This document shows, one piece after another, positions 15,365 through 22,612 of a stretch of DNA of 46,574 bases. Origin of the DNA: Bacillota bacterium. Its GTDB lineage: Bacteria; Bacillota; Sulfobacillia; Sulfobacillales; JAIMBI01. The notes beneath the pieces were generated by a model that did no database searches, was not told the origin of the DNA, and saw nothing but the letters and a program-made list of their open reading frames with translations. The stretch's first letter is position 1, and each line of letters opens with the position of its first letter. The position numbers were made by a program, and so were the translations under genes. The stretch is taken from positions 1 through 46,574 of the forward strand of contig JAJZYZ010000014.1 of assembly GCA_021797815.1 (NCBI GenBank), written 5' to 3'.

Positions 15365-16474
15365 ATGCTCACGGATGCCGTGGTCGTGGGGGGAGGCCCC
15401 GTCGGGCTGGCGGTGGCGCTCACACTGGCCGGCGAGGGCGTGCGGGTGACCGTGCTGGACGATGAGAGCCCGCCCGATGCCAGGGCGTCCGGAGCCATCC
15501 CGCTGGCGGCGGTGGGAACGGAGCCGTTGACCGAGTCGGCCTTCCGCCTCGGGCGGGATGCCATGCTGCGCTGGAAGGCCTGGGCGGGTGACTGGCCGGA
15601 GATTCACCGCGCGCTGGTTCAGCCGGAGGGCCTCCTGGTCCTGGAGGACGATCGGGTACTCTCGATGGACCTCCTGCAAAAGGCCCGTGATGCCACCTGG
15701 GACGGGGTTCGGCGCCTTGATGGCGGAGAACTGGATAGCCTCCAGCCCGGCCTCCATTATGGAAGCGCGGTATACTTTCCAGACATCCTGCGGCTGGATG
15801 CGGAGGCGGGTCTGGCGGCCCTGCGAGAGGCATGCCAGCGCGCCCGCGTACAGATCCGCCATCATGTGCCCGTCCTCGGCCTGGAGATGAGGAGCACGCG
15901 GGTGCGGGGCGTGCGGATCATGGGCGAGGTGGTTCCTGGCGGTGTGATCATCCTGACACAGGGCGCGCTCGCGAGCCGCATGCTGGATACGCTTGGTCGG
16001 ATGCTGCCCCTGCGCAGCGTCCCGGAGACGTGGGCGCTCACGCGGTCGGTGGAGCAGGTGGGGCGCCCGATCGTGGCGAGCGGCATCACGGTCCGGCCAT
16101 CTCGCGGCGGGACCGCCGAATGGATCGCCCCGGCGCGCGTGCACGAGGGAGGAGCCCCCCGCGTCGATGCGGTGGAGCGGCTCCTGCAGCGGGGAGAGCG
16201 GGTATTTCGGGGCGCCGCCTCGAGCGAACTCCTGGCGGTGGGATACCGACTCACCACCCGGACCCCGGACGGCATTCCGTTTCTCGGACCGTGGCCGGAT
16301 CTCGAGGGACTGTTTATCGCAGCGGGTCTGCGAGGTCTCGAGTGGCTGTATGCGCCCCTATCCGCGGAGTTGGCCGCCGGGTGGGCTGTCTCCACCGAGA
16401 TTCCGATGGATCTGACAGCGTTTCGTCCGGACCGGTTCCGTCATGCCGACTGGCCCGACCCGGAACCCATCTAG
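15365..16474 (+). CDS. FAD-dependent oxidoreductase of the DAO / glycine-oxidase type
   Basis: The 369-residue protein starts with a dinucleotide-binding motif (VVVGGGPVGLAVALTLAGEG, about residues 6-25) and a following acidic strand end (VTVLDD), typical of FAD enzymes of the D-amino-acid oxidase fold. The C-terminal segment TPDGIPFLGPWPDLEGLFIA, followed by a Gly-rich helix, matches the second FAD contact of glycine oxidase (ThiO) and sarcosine oxidase-like proteins. It probably oxidises a primary or secondary amine; the substrate is unknown. ATG at 15365 is set by AGGGTGG upstream. The next gene starts 28 nt after the stop and may be co-transcribed. No thi genes lie nearby, so I do not call it thiO. 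Confidence 0.78.
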   Translation: MLTDAVVVGGGPVGLAVALTLAGEGVRVTVLDDESPPDARASGAIPLAAVGTEPLTESAFRLGRDAMLRWKAWAGDWPEIHRALVQPEGLLVLEDDRVLSMDLLQKARDATWDGVRRLDGGELDSLQPGLHYGSAVYFPDILRLDAEAGLAALREACQRARVQIRHHVPVLGLEMRSTRVRGVRIMGEVVPGGVIILTQGALASRMLDTLGRMLPLRSVPETWALTRSVEQVGRPIVASGITVRPSRGGTAEWIAPARVHEGGAPRVDAVERLLQRGERVFRGAASSELLAVGYRLTTRTPDGIPFLGPWPDLEGLFIAAGLRGLEWLYAPLSAELAAGWAVSTEIPMDLTAFRPDRFRHADWPDPEPI

Positions 16475-16502
16475 CCCCTATCAGCTTAGGAAGGACATAC
16501 GC

Positions 16503-17063
16503 GTGGACGAAATCTTGGCGTCTTTAGCTCAACTTGCGCGACTCACGGCCGGTGTGCCGCCCGCGCACCTGATGGCGGGATATCTGCTGGCGCAGCCGGA
16601 AAGAACTCGATTCGTGAGTCGCCTCGACCCAGAGGCGCCTCTCGGGATGGCGTTTGGGATTCACCGGCGCATTGAGGTACCGATGATGCCGTGGCAGGGC
16701 TTTATCCGGGGCGTCCCCATCCCGGATCCGCTTGTGTGGATCGATTCCGTGCGGGCGACCGCCCGCGACGCCATCGAGGTCAGGGTTTCCACCGACGACC
16801 TGGCGCTCACGAACCTGTTGGCTCCGGTCTACGCCCGCACCGGTCCTCGTGACGAACGGGTGGCCATCGAACGCCACATCACGAGCCTGCGGGCGGAGGT
16901 GGACCGGGCCCTTGATATCTACGCCGAGGTCAAGCGTCTTATGGAGGACCCGGATCACGAGGCTGACCGTGACCTTCCGCATTTTCTCAGCATGGCCGAG
17001 GGGCAGATGGAACAGCTTGGCCGAGAGCTCTCCCGCCTGAAGGCCCGGATCGAGGGACCGTAG
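16503..17063 (+). CDS. Protein of unknown function with C-terminal coiled coil
   Basis: The 186-residue protein starts at GTG 16503, preceded by AGGAAGGA. The first half is mixed alpha/beta with PMMPWQGFIRGVPIPDP. The second half, from about residue 115, is strongly helical and charged (ERHITSLRAEVDRALDIYAEV, split by a loop, then MEQLGRELSRLKARI), so a coiled coil is likely. I do not recognise a family. It follows the FAD oxidoreductase closely on the same strand, so the two may work together, but nothing in the sequence says how. Confidence 0.65.
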   Translation: MDEILASLAQLARLTAGVPPAHLMAGYLLAQPERTRFVSRLDPEAPLGMAFGIHRRIEVPMMPWQGFIRGVPIPDPLVWIDSVRATARDAIEVRVSTDDLALTNLLAPVYARTGPRDERVAIERHITSLRAEVDRALDIYAEVKRLMEDPDHEADRDLPHFLSMAEGQMEQLGRELSRLKARIEGP

Positions 17064-17099
17064 GCGAGAGGTGCTACGAAGGGGACCACGGGTGTTCCG

Positions 17100-17900
17100 T
17101 CACATCGTCGGCCGCGCCTGCGCGAAGATCCAGCGGTGACCGGCCAGATCTTCCGCTTCGTACGACCGGAACCCAGCTTCGTGCACCGGCCGTACGACCA
17201 CGGCCCCTTGTTCCCGGGCCCGCTCGAAGTGGATGTCCAGGTCATCCACGTACACCCAGAGCTTGACGGAGGACGGCGCACCGGTGTCAGCCCCGCGTGC
17301 GACGGTGAAGACCGAGGTTCCAACCCGGAACTCGATCCACGGGTTGTCATTGACGCCGTCGTCCAGCACATCGGGAGGCTCGAACCCAAACGCTCGGGTG
17401 AGCCACTGCGCGGCCGACCGCGGGTCCGAGTAGAGGACGACGGCTGACAGACGGGAGATGTCGACGGGAGTTCGGGATGCTTGCTCGCGACGCCCGATCC
17501 ACGATCCGAACCAAGGCGGGATCACCCGCAGCCAGTAAGTACTCTCCGCACCGGCCCCGTCGGGCAGAGAGGCAGTCACTTCCACCCGGCAGGATTCGCC
17601 AAGCGCCTCGAACACGACCCGAATCGTGGCCCCATCGGGGGAGACCCAGGCCAGGTCACTTCCCGGGTTCCAGTCGACGATCCGTCCGAGCGTCCTCATA
17701 TCGGAGCCGTCCTGATCGTACATCTCAAGCAGGCGCCCGCCCACGCCAGGCTCCATGCGCATGGCGACGGCGCGCGAGCTGTCAAAGAAGTTGACAGGGC
17801 CCCGCACCCACCACAGATCAAGCTCTTCGGTAAAGATGCGGAAAGCCTCGGCAGGCTGTACGGGGACCTCCACATGGACCTTAACGTTCCGACCGGCCAT
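17100..17900 (-). CDS. Fusion of SRPBCC (AHSA1-like) and VOC (glyoxalase-like) domains
   Basis: The 266-residue protein combines two small-molecule-binding folds. Residues about 1-140 look like an AHSA1/START-type SRPBCC domain (VHVEVPVQPAEAFRIFTEEL; GGRLLEMY; LGRIVDWNPGSDLAW). Residues about 155-266 look like a VOC/bleomycin-resistance domain (DISRLSAVVLYSDPRSAAQW; VYVDDLDIHFERAREQG; DLAGHRWIFAQ). It starts at ATG 17900, sharing one base with the ArsR-type regulator stop (TGATG), so the pair is translationally coupled. ArsR-SRPBCC pairs are common; a VOC fusion suggests a modified or sequestered ligand such as an antibiotic or electrophile. The ligand is unknown. A frame extending upstream to 17987 is the overlap with the regulator. 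Confidence 0.82.
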   Translation of the reverse strand: MAGRNVKVHVEVPVQPAEAFRIFTEELDLWWVRGPVNFFDSSRAVAMRMEPGVGGRLLEMYDQDGSDMRTLGRIVDWNPGSDLAWVSPDGATIRVVFEALGESCRVEVTASLPDGAGAESTYWLRVIPPWFGSWIGRREQASRTPVDISRLSAVVLYSDPRSAAQWLTRAFGFEPPDVLDDGVNDNPWIEFRVGTSVFTVARGADTGAPSSVKLWVYVDDLDIHFERAREQGAVVVRPVHEAGFRSYEAEDLAGHRWIFAQARPTM

Positions 17901-18238
17901 CACGCGCCGCCTCTCTCTCTTGTCTCCACGTGCCGCTGAAACGCGTGGAGCGCGGTCTCCCACTCGGTTCGGAGCTCGCGAAGCCAACTTTCGGCCTCCC
18001 CGATGCGGGCCGGGTCCAGCCGAAAAATACGGAGGCGGGCATCTTGAGCACCCCGGTCATCCCGTACCAGCCCCACCGTGGACAGGACCCGTAGGTGATG
18101 GCTCATGGCGGCGCGGGAGACGCCCGCCCGATCTGCGATCTCGCCGGCCGGGCGCGGCGCCTCCCTAAGAATCTCCAGGACCCGGCGTCTTGTTGGATCG
18201 GCCAAGGCGCCAAACACGGTGTTCAACTCGGCAGCCAC
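17900..18238 (-). CDS. ArsR-family transcriptional repressor
   Basis: The 112-residue winged-helix protein has the ArsR layout: LNTVFGALADPTRRRVLEIL, then PRPAGEIADRAGVSRAAMSHHLRVLSTVGL as helix-turn-helix (the recognition helix follows SRAAMSHHL) and the wing with RDDRGAQDARLRIFRL. The metal-binding ELCVCDL motif of classical ArsR is absent, so it belongs to the group paired with SRPBCC proteins and probably senses an organic ligand or acts without metal. GTG at 18238 is set by GAGGAG 6 nt upstream. It is the first gene of a two-gene operon with the SRPBCC-VOC protein and likely represses its own promoter. Confidence 0.88.
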   Translation of the reverse strand: MAAELNTVFGALADPTRRRVLEILREAPRPAGEIADRAGVSRAAMSHHLRVLSTVGLVRDDRGAQDARLRIFRLDPARIGEAESWLRELRTEWETALHAFQRHVETRERGGA

Positions 18239-18278
18239 AGAAGTCTCCTCTCGTAGAACGTTTACGAAGTATGAGATG

Positions 18279-18307
18279 ATCAAACACATGGTGAACTATA
18301 TAGTCAA
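18279..18307 (-). promoter_or_regulatory. Promoter and palindromic operator of the ArsR operon
   Basis: On the minus strand TTGACT (18307-18302), a 17-bp spacer and TTTGAT (18284-18279). The perfect palindrome ACTATATAGT (18295-18304) overlaps the -35 box and spacer, a natural site for autorepression. A second short palindrome (TGATCA) overlaps the -10 region. Confidence 0.5.
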
Positions 18308-18312
18308 GAGAG

Positions 18313-18335
18313 AAGGCGCTCTTGGCGAGCGCCTT
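18313..18335 (-). terminator. Terminator of the double-YbjQ operon
   Basis: AAGGCGCTC (18313-18321), loop of 5, GAGCGCCTT (18327-18335): a 9-bp stem. Read on the minus strand it is followed by TCTCTCTTG, a pyrimidine-rich tail, about 10 nt after the stop of the gene at 18345. Confidence 0.65.
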
Positions 18336-18344
18336 CGTCCGGTG

Positions 18345-19163
18345 CTAGTTGTCGTTCAAACCCAGCGTTAACGTCGGAGCCGGCACGGCCTGATCGACGT
18401 TGGCGCCGACAACGCCGGTACCGACCGCAAAGAACTCAATGACGTGACTCCCCCAGCCGTGATTGCGCTCCTGAATCTGGACGGCCACGATGCCATGCGC
18501 GCCAAGCTCCTGCGCCTCGGACTGCATGCGCTCCATGGCCAGTTCGCGCGCGTCGTACAGCGCCTGCGTGAAATTGGTCATCTCGACGTTCTGACCCACG
18601 GTGCGGAGTGACTGGGCCAGGGTCTGATGGGCCACGTGGTATACGCAACTGCCCATCACAAGGCCCACCGGCCGGTAGCCGGTCTTCAAGAGGGTCCAGA
18701 AGTCCTGGCCAGAAAGGTCGCTTGTGAAGGGCTTCCCGTGAGCCGGTCGGTGGCTCTCTCCGAGCGAACGAACCGCCGTGCCCACCGCCATAAATTCCGC
18801 GAGTCCGGCTCCCCACTCGTATCGGTTTACGTCCAGACGGACGCCAATGACGCCGTCAGCGCCCAGCTGGTCGGCTTCCTCCTCCATCCGCGTCATGGCC
18901 AGTTCACGGGCGTGATACATGGCGCCCGACAGGACGGTCATCTCTTCGTTCTGGCGAAACATCTGCTGTTGGTAGCCGATGTGGTAGATGGAGCTTCCCA
19001 CCACCAGCCCGAGAGGTTCGAACCCCGCCTCCCGCACCAACAGAAACTCGTTGACGGTTAGATCCGATGTCCACAGCCGGGAGCCGGCGGCAGACATCCG
19101 GTTTAACCGTTCGACCGCATGCTGGGGGAGGTCCTGGATGTTCTCCAGATTCCCGGTACTCAT
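18345..19163 (-). CDS. Protein with two YbjQ-like (heavy-metal-binding-like) domains
   Basis: The 272-residue protein contains two copies of a YbjQ/UPF0145-like unit. Each has a strand with PLGLVVGSSIYH or PVGLVMGSCVYH, a helix ARELAMTRMEEEADQLGADG or ARELAMERMQSEAQELGAHG, and a terminal strand AEFMAVGTAV or IEFFAVGTGV. Single-domain YbjQ forms a homo-oligomer of unknown function; here two units are joined and each has its own N-terminal extension. No signal peptide or membrane segment is seen. It overlaps the upstream double-YbjQ gene by 4 nt (ATGA) and is the last gene before a terminator. Confidence 0.8.
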   Translation of the reverse strand: MSTGNLENIQDLPQHAVERLNRMSAAGSRLWTSDLTVNEFLLVREAGFEPLGLVVGSSIYHIGYQQQMFRQNEEMTVLSGAMYHARELAMTRMEEEADQLGADGVIGVRLDVNRYEWGAGLAEFMAVGTAVRSLGESHRPAHGKPFTSDLSGQDFWTLLKTGYRPVGLVMGSCVYHVAHQTLAQSLRTVGQNVEMTNFTQALYDARELAMERMQSEAQELGAHGIVAVQIQERNHGWGSHVIEFFAVGTGVVGANVDQAVPAPTLTLGLNDN

Positions 19164-20143
19164 AGGTCTCTCACTCCTTCGGGGGCGTCCTTCAGCGACA
19201 GGATGGGAAGCACGCTCGGTCGCGGCGGAGCGCCGCTCCCGAGCTTACCGATGGCGGTTCCGGTCACGGTGAGGTGGAGGATGTGATCCCGGTGCGACGA
19301 GGATCCCATCCCCATGCCGTAGCCGCCCATGCCGTAATTGCCCACGGCCGGACGCTCCACTTCAATCTCTTCCACTTCCATGGACCACTCCGCACCCAGC
19401 ACTCCATCGGCGCCGGCATGGCGGGCCTGCTCACGCATGCCGGCCACCACGAAGTCGCGCGCCTCGTAGATGGCGCGCGAGAAATCGGGGATCTCCTGAT
19501 TAGACCAGCTCATCTCGCTCCATTCGGCTCCCCAGCTGGTCATGACGTAGTAAGCGGTGGTGGCAAAGGCCAGATCCATCGGGATGTAGCCGACTTGAAC
19601 CAGACGAGCGGTGTCGAGGGCGGAGAGAGTTCCAAGGAAGATCTGATGGGGGACCGGCACGTTGCCGAGACTCACGGCCGTCCCCATGGCGGTGAATTCA
19701 AGCATGCCGGCTCCCCATTCGGGCCGGCTTACTTTCAACGTCACCTGCACCACACCGTGCGCGCCAAGCGCCTCCGCCTCCATCCGGAGCCGCTCCAAGG
19801 CGTTATCACGCGCATCGGTCAGCGCCCGGGTCAGCGGCCGTACATCACCGTTCTGCCACGCTCCGTAGAGCCACTGGCTGCTGAAGGCGGGGTGCATGGT
19901 CGAGGAGCCCATGACCTGTCCGAGCGGGATGAGGCCAAGAGTACGCGCTTCCAGAAAATCGGCGACGCTGAGCGTGCTGGTCCAGGCCAGCTCATTGGCC
20001 GCCTGGCGCCTGAGACGGTCTTGCGCCTCCAGCGGCAAATGCCCCTCTTCGAGAGCCTGGATGCTGGCCTGCTGCCTTGCGGGGTCGGGGCGGGGCGCAT
20101 CCTGGCCGCGGGAGGGGGGTCGATTCCGGTTCCAAAAGGGCAT
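19160..20143 (-). CDS. Second protein with two YbjQ-like domains
   Basis: The 327-residue paralogue of the downstream gene. After a charged, Pro-rich N-terminus (to about residue 45) come two units: PLGQVMGSSTMHP with LERLRMEAEALGAHGVVQV and LEFTAMGTAV, then PMDLAFATTAYY with AGMREQARHAGADGVLGAEW and HLTVTGTAIG. The second unit carries a Gly/Met-rich loop (NYGMGGYGMGMGSS) before its last strand, unusual for the family and possibly a metal (copper-like) or flexible segment. The two genes overlap by 4 nt, so the products are coupled and may form a mixed assembly. Function unknown. Confidence 0.8.
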   Translation of the reverse strand: MPFWNRNRPPSRGQDAPRPDPARQQASIQALEEGHLPLEAQDRLRRQAANELAWTSTLSVADFLEARTLGLIPLGQVMGSSTMHPAFSSQWLYGAWQNGDVRPLTRALTDARDNALERLRMEAEALGAHGVVQVTLKVSRPEWGAGMLEFTAMGTAVSLGNVPVPHQIFLGTLSALDTARLVQVGYIPMDLAFATTAYYVMTSWGAEWSEMSWSNQEIPDFSRAIYEARDFVVAGMREQARHAGADGVLGAEWSMEVEEIEVERPAVGNYGMGGYGMGMGSSSHRDHILHLTVTGTAIGKLGSGAPPRPSVLPILSLKDAPEGVRDL

Positions 20144-20179
20144 CCGCTATCCCTCGTTTCGCTTTCGTGGCGCCGTCCG

Positions 20180-20560
20180 TCAGTTCAGGAAGCGCTCCAG
20201 CGCCTCGCGCGTGGACTCGCTCTCCTGGGCCTCCGACCACAGCGCCTGGGTCAGCTGCCCGAGCCAGTCTTGAAAGGGCATTTCGGCCGTTTTCAGCGCG
20301 ATGCCCCGCACTACCTTGGCCACGCGATGAGAAAAATGGCCGGCCTGGTGCGTGGCTACGAAACTTTCGTCACCCAGCACCACTTCCAGTTCGGCCAACG
20401 GGCGGCGGGACGCGAACGGAAGACCGCCCCGACGAATGCGCACCGCATCGGTCGGCAGGGCCTCCTGAAGCTTGGCGGCCAGCACCTCGTGAAAGGCCTC
20501 CAGGTCGTGGGTGTCCTGGCGCAGGCTTGCCGCCAGCAGATCAAAGGACAGTTCCGCCAT
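20180..20560 (-). CDS. Small protein of unknown function, first gene of the YbjQ operon
   Basis: The 126-residue protein is acidic and mostly helical, with a central beta part (ELEVVLGDESFVATHQAGH). I do not recognise the family. It starts at ATG 20560 behind a G-rich stretch and ends 36 nt before the first double-YbjQ gene on the same strand, so the three are probably one operon. The segment AEMPFQDWLGQLTQALW resembles an amphipathic binding helix. Its role, perhaps as a partner of the YbjQ proteins, is inferred only from position. Confidence 0.65.
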   Translation of the reverse strand: MAELSFDLLAASLRQDTHDLEAFHEVLAAKLQEALPTDAVRIRRGGLPFASRRPLAELEVVLGDESFVATHQAGHFSHRVAKVVRGIALKTAEMPFQDWLGQLTQALWSEAQESESTREALERFLN

Positions 20561-20603
20561 CGCACCCACCCCTTCCCACGTCAGCATGCACGTGGACGAC
20601 GCC

Positions 20604-20846
20604 CTACAGACCGAGAAGCTTGCGTAATTGCGCCTCATGGAAACCGATAAGAACCTGACGGTCGCCACCCTCCGTCTCGATGACGGTGGTGGGGGTGCTG
20701 CGCGATCCCAACTTAATCAACTCGTCCATGGCCGCCCTATCATCCATAATATCGCGATCCTCAAACGCGATGCCATTTCGAGAGAGCCACGCCCTCTCCA
20801 TCTCACAGGCGCCTCACCCGGGCTGGTGATAAACGATGACGCGCAC
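20604..20846 (-). CDS. Candidate selenoprotein: glutaredoxin-like protein with in-frame UGA (Sec11)
   Basis: Read through one TGA (20816-20814), this is a complete 80-residue glutaredoxin/NrdH-like protein. It has a first strand RVIVYHQPG, then the redox motif U-G-A-C, helix EMERAWLSRNG, strand FEDRDI, the cis-Pro loop RSTPTTVI and the Gly-rich end VLIGFHEAQL. The UGA replaces exactly the first Cys of CxxC. GTG at 20846 is set by GGGGAGGG about 6 nt upstream. Nothing else interrupts the frame. A SECIS-like hairpin lies 15 nt after the UGA. The gene follows dinB by 45 nt on the same strand and precedes the YbjQ operon. The likely role is dithiol/selenothiol reduction with low-molecular thiols or thioredoxin reductase. 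The alternative is a pseudogene with one nonsense mutation. Confidence 0.8.
20780..20816 (-). promoter_or_regulatory. UGA codon and putative bacterial SECIS element, glutaredoxin gene
   Basis: On the minus strand the UGA (20816-20814) is followed after 15 nt by GAGAGGG, loop CGUGG and CUCUCUC (20798-20780). This is a 7-bp stem with one G-U pair at the same place as in the element at 11292-11310. The two stems differ at pairs 2 and 5 by compensating changes, while spacing and loop are identical. Confidence 0.72.
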
Positions 20847-20890
20847 AAGGTCCCTCCCCATGCCTAAACATCGGATCGATCGTGCTCGCT

Positions 20891-20896
20891 ATTATA
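20891..20896 (-). promoter_or_regulatory. Possible -10 box for the glutaredoxin gene
   Basis: TATAAT on the minus strand, overlapping the dinB stop and lying within CGCTATAATAGCG. The -35 position (CCCGGA) does not match, so this is a weak call. Confidence 0.3.
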
Positions 20897-22115
20897 GCGG
20901 ATGCGGCTCATCCTCCGGGGGTTCCGGATTGCGCCGGAAGGTGGACGGGGTGCTTTCGCCATGAAGGGGGAGACGAGCCGGGCCGATAGCCGCGGTGCCG
21001 AAGCGGGCCCGAATCTGGTCGACGGTATCGGCTATCACCCGCTCCCGCGGATCGTCGAAGAGATCCGCCTGCTCGCGGGCGAGCCCACTTACCCCGAGTC
21101 CGAGAAGCCGGACCGGCTCCGGCTCTCTACGTGAAGAAAAAAGCTCCCGGGCCGTCTCGTAGAGAACTTCCTCGCCGCGGCTTGCTCGGGAGAGTGTCCG
21201 CTGGCGTGTGTGCAGCACAAATTCTCGGGTCTTGTACTTCAGGGTCACCGTGCGGCCGGCCTGTTCCTGGGCGCGCAGGCGCCCCGAAAGCTCATGCGCC
21301 AGCGCCCTCAGGTGAGGCTCAGCCTCGTGGGTGGTCGTGACATCGTGGGCGAGCGTCCGCTCGACGCTGAGTGACTTTTCTTCTCCAGCGCGGCGGATGT
21401 TCACGGGGGTGTCGTCGGTACCGAGCGCGCGAGCCAGGAGCACGACCCCGATCGCCCCGTATCGGCGGCGTAGTTCCGCCGCGGGAGTCGCCGCCAGGTC
21501 ACCGATGGTTTGAAGCCCTTCGCCCAAAAAGCGCGCGCCGAGCTTCGGACCCACGCCGTACAAGACCTGCACCGGCTTGGGCCAGAGTTTTCTCGCCACT
21601 TCATCCGGCCATAGAGTGGTGAGTCCATGAGGCTTTTCCAGGTCGCTCGCCTGCTTGGCCAGCATCTTGTTGTGAGCGATGCCGATGCTGACCGACAGAC
21701 CGATCTCGTCCTGAGCGCGGCTCTGGAGCACCCTGCCCGCCACGACCGGATCGTCCCCGAACGGGCGGAGCACCCCGCCGCCCATGTGGAGCCAGGCCTC
21801 GTCAATCGAGGCGGGTTCCACCACCGGGCTGAAGTCGTCGAAGAGACGCCGGAGGCGGCGGCTGAAGTCCTGATACAGGCGGCCCTGCGGGGGGATCACC
21901 TTGAGGTCCGGACATAGTCGTAGGGCCTGGCCGAGGGGCATGGCCGTGCGGACGCCGTAGCGGCGCGCCTCATAGGTTGCGGTCAGAACGATCCCGTGGC
22001 GCGTGGCGGGGTCGCCACCCACCACCAGCGGCAAGCCCCGCAGCGCGGGATCGACCGCCAGGTGGCAGGCGGCAAAGAAGGCATCCGCGTCGACGTGGAA
22101 CACCACCGCATCCAT
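20892..22115 (-). CDS. dinB: DNA polymerase IV (Y family)
   Basis: The 407-residue translesion polymerase has the palm catalytic residues D9 in FHVDADAFFA and D105/E106 in PASIDEAWLH, the YEARRYGVRTAMP segment and the little-finger domain after about residue 240. The C-terminus extends past the little finger with a charged tail; no clear beta-clamp motif is called. It starts at ATG 22115. No LexA-type box with both half sites is visible upstream. The 3' end carries a CGCTATAATAGCG palindrome that may include the -10 box of the following glutaredoxin gene. Confidence 0.93.
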   Translation of the reverse strand: MDAVVFHVDADAFFAACHLAVDPALRGLPLVVGGDPATRHGIVLTATYEARRYGVRTAMPLGQALRLCPDLKVIPPQGRLYQDFSRRLRRLFDDFSPVVEPASIDEAWLHMGGGVLRPFGDDPVVAGRVLQSRAQDEIGLSVSIGIAHNKMLAKQASDLEKPHGLTTLWPDEVARKLWPKPVQVLYGVGPKLGARFLGEGLQTIGDLAATPAAELRRRYGAIGVVLLARALGTDDTPVNIRRAGEEKSLSVERTLAHDVTTTHEAEPHLRALAHELSGRLRAQEQAGRTVTLKYKTREFVLHTRQRTLSRASRGEEVLYETARELFSSRREPEPVRLLGLGVSGLAREQADLFDDPRERVIADTVDQIRARFGTAAIGPARLPLHGESTPSTFRRNPEPPEDEPHPL

Positions 22116-22269
22116 GCACTCTTCGCCCGCCCGTTCGATATCGTCAACCTCACCCTAATCCTCCCGCTCACGAGCGGCAAGAAGTGAGGGACGACCTCTA
22201 TACTGACAAAGAGCGGCCCTCCCGGTCTGTGCGGGGGCGACCGTCGGAATCTCGGAAGGAGAGTGCCCA

Positions 22270-22608
22270 ATGGAGCTCGGAGTATTGGATCACGTCGCCA
22301 TCCGGGTCGAGGACCCGAAGGCCCTGCACGGGTTTCTGACCGACGTGCTGGGTCTTGAGCGCAGGGGGACCGACACCCGAGGGCTCTATGCTCTCCCGGG
22401 CGGCGTGACCCTCGCAGTTTTTCAGGTGGGCACCGAGGAAGGCGGGCAGGGGGAACGCGGCGTTTCGCGAGTGCCCGACCACCTGGCGCTCCGCGCGTCC
22501 AGCCTGGGCGCGGTGCGCGAGCGCCTCACGGCGCACGGCTACACACTGGACGGAGACATGGTGATGGCGCCCGGAGGGCTCTGCGTGCAGTTCGTAACCC
22601 GCGACTGA
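22270..22608 (+). CDS. VOC-family (glyoxalase/bleomycin-resistance-like) protein
   Basis: The 112-residue single-module protein has the VOC pattern: LDHVAIRVEDPKALHGFLTDVLGL at the start, with the metal-type His at HVAIRV, and DHLALRASSLGAVRERLTAHG in the second module. Function may be an isomerase, dioxygenase or ligand-binding protein; metal-ligand residues are incomplete by eye, so no activity is assigned. ATG at 22270 follows GAAGGAGAG. Its stop is 4 nt from the stop of the convergent hom gene. Confidence 0.82.
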   Translation: MELGVLDHVAIRVEDPKALHGFLTDVLGLERRGTDTRGLYALPGGVTLAVFQVGTEEGGQGERGVSRVPDHLALRASSLGAVRERLTAHGYTLDGDMVMAPGGLCVQFVTRD

Positions 22609-22612
22609 ACGG

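Noticed and set aside
19010-19030. GGTTCGAACCCC, resembling a tRNA T-arm
   Set aside because: It encodes REAGFEPLG in the YbjQ-like protein and no acceptor or anticodon stem surrounds it. No tRNA gene was found in the window.
19274-20650. 458-codon plus-strand open frame across the double-YbjQ gene and its neighbour
   Set aside because: It is antisense to well-supported genes with clear domain repeats and lacks recognisable motifs.
22116-22180. SOS (LexA) box upstream of dinB
   Set aside because: A half-site (GAACGGG) is present near the start but the matching half at the required spacing is missing.
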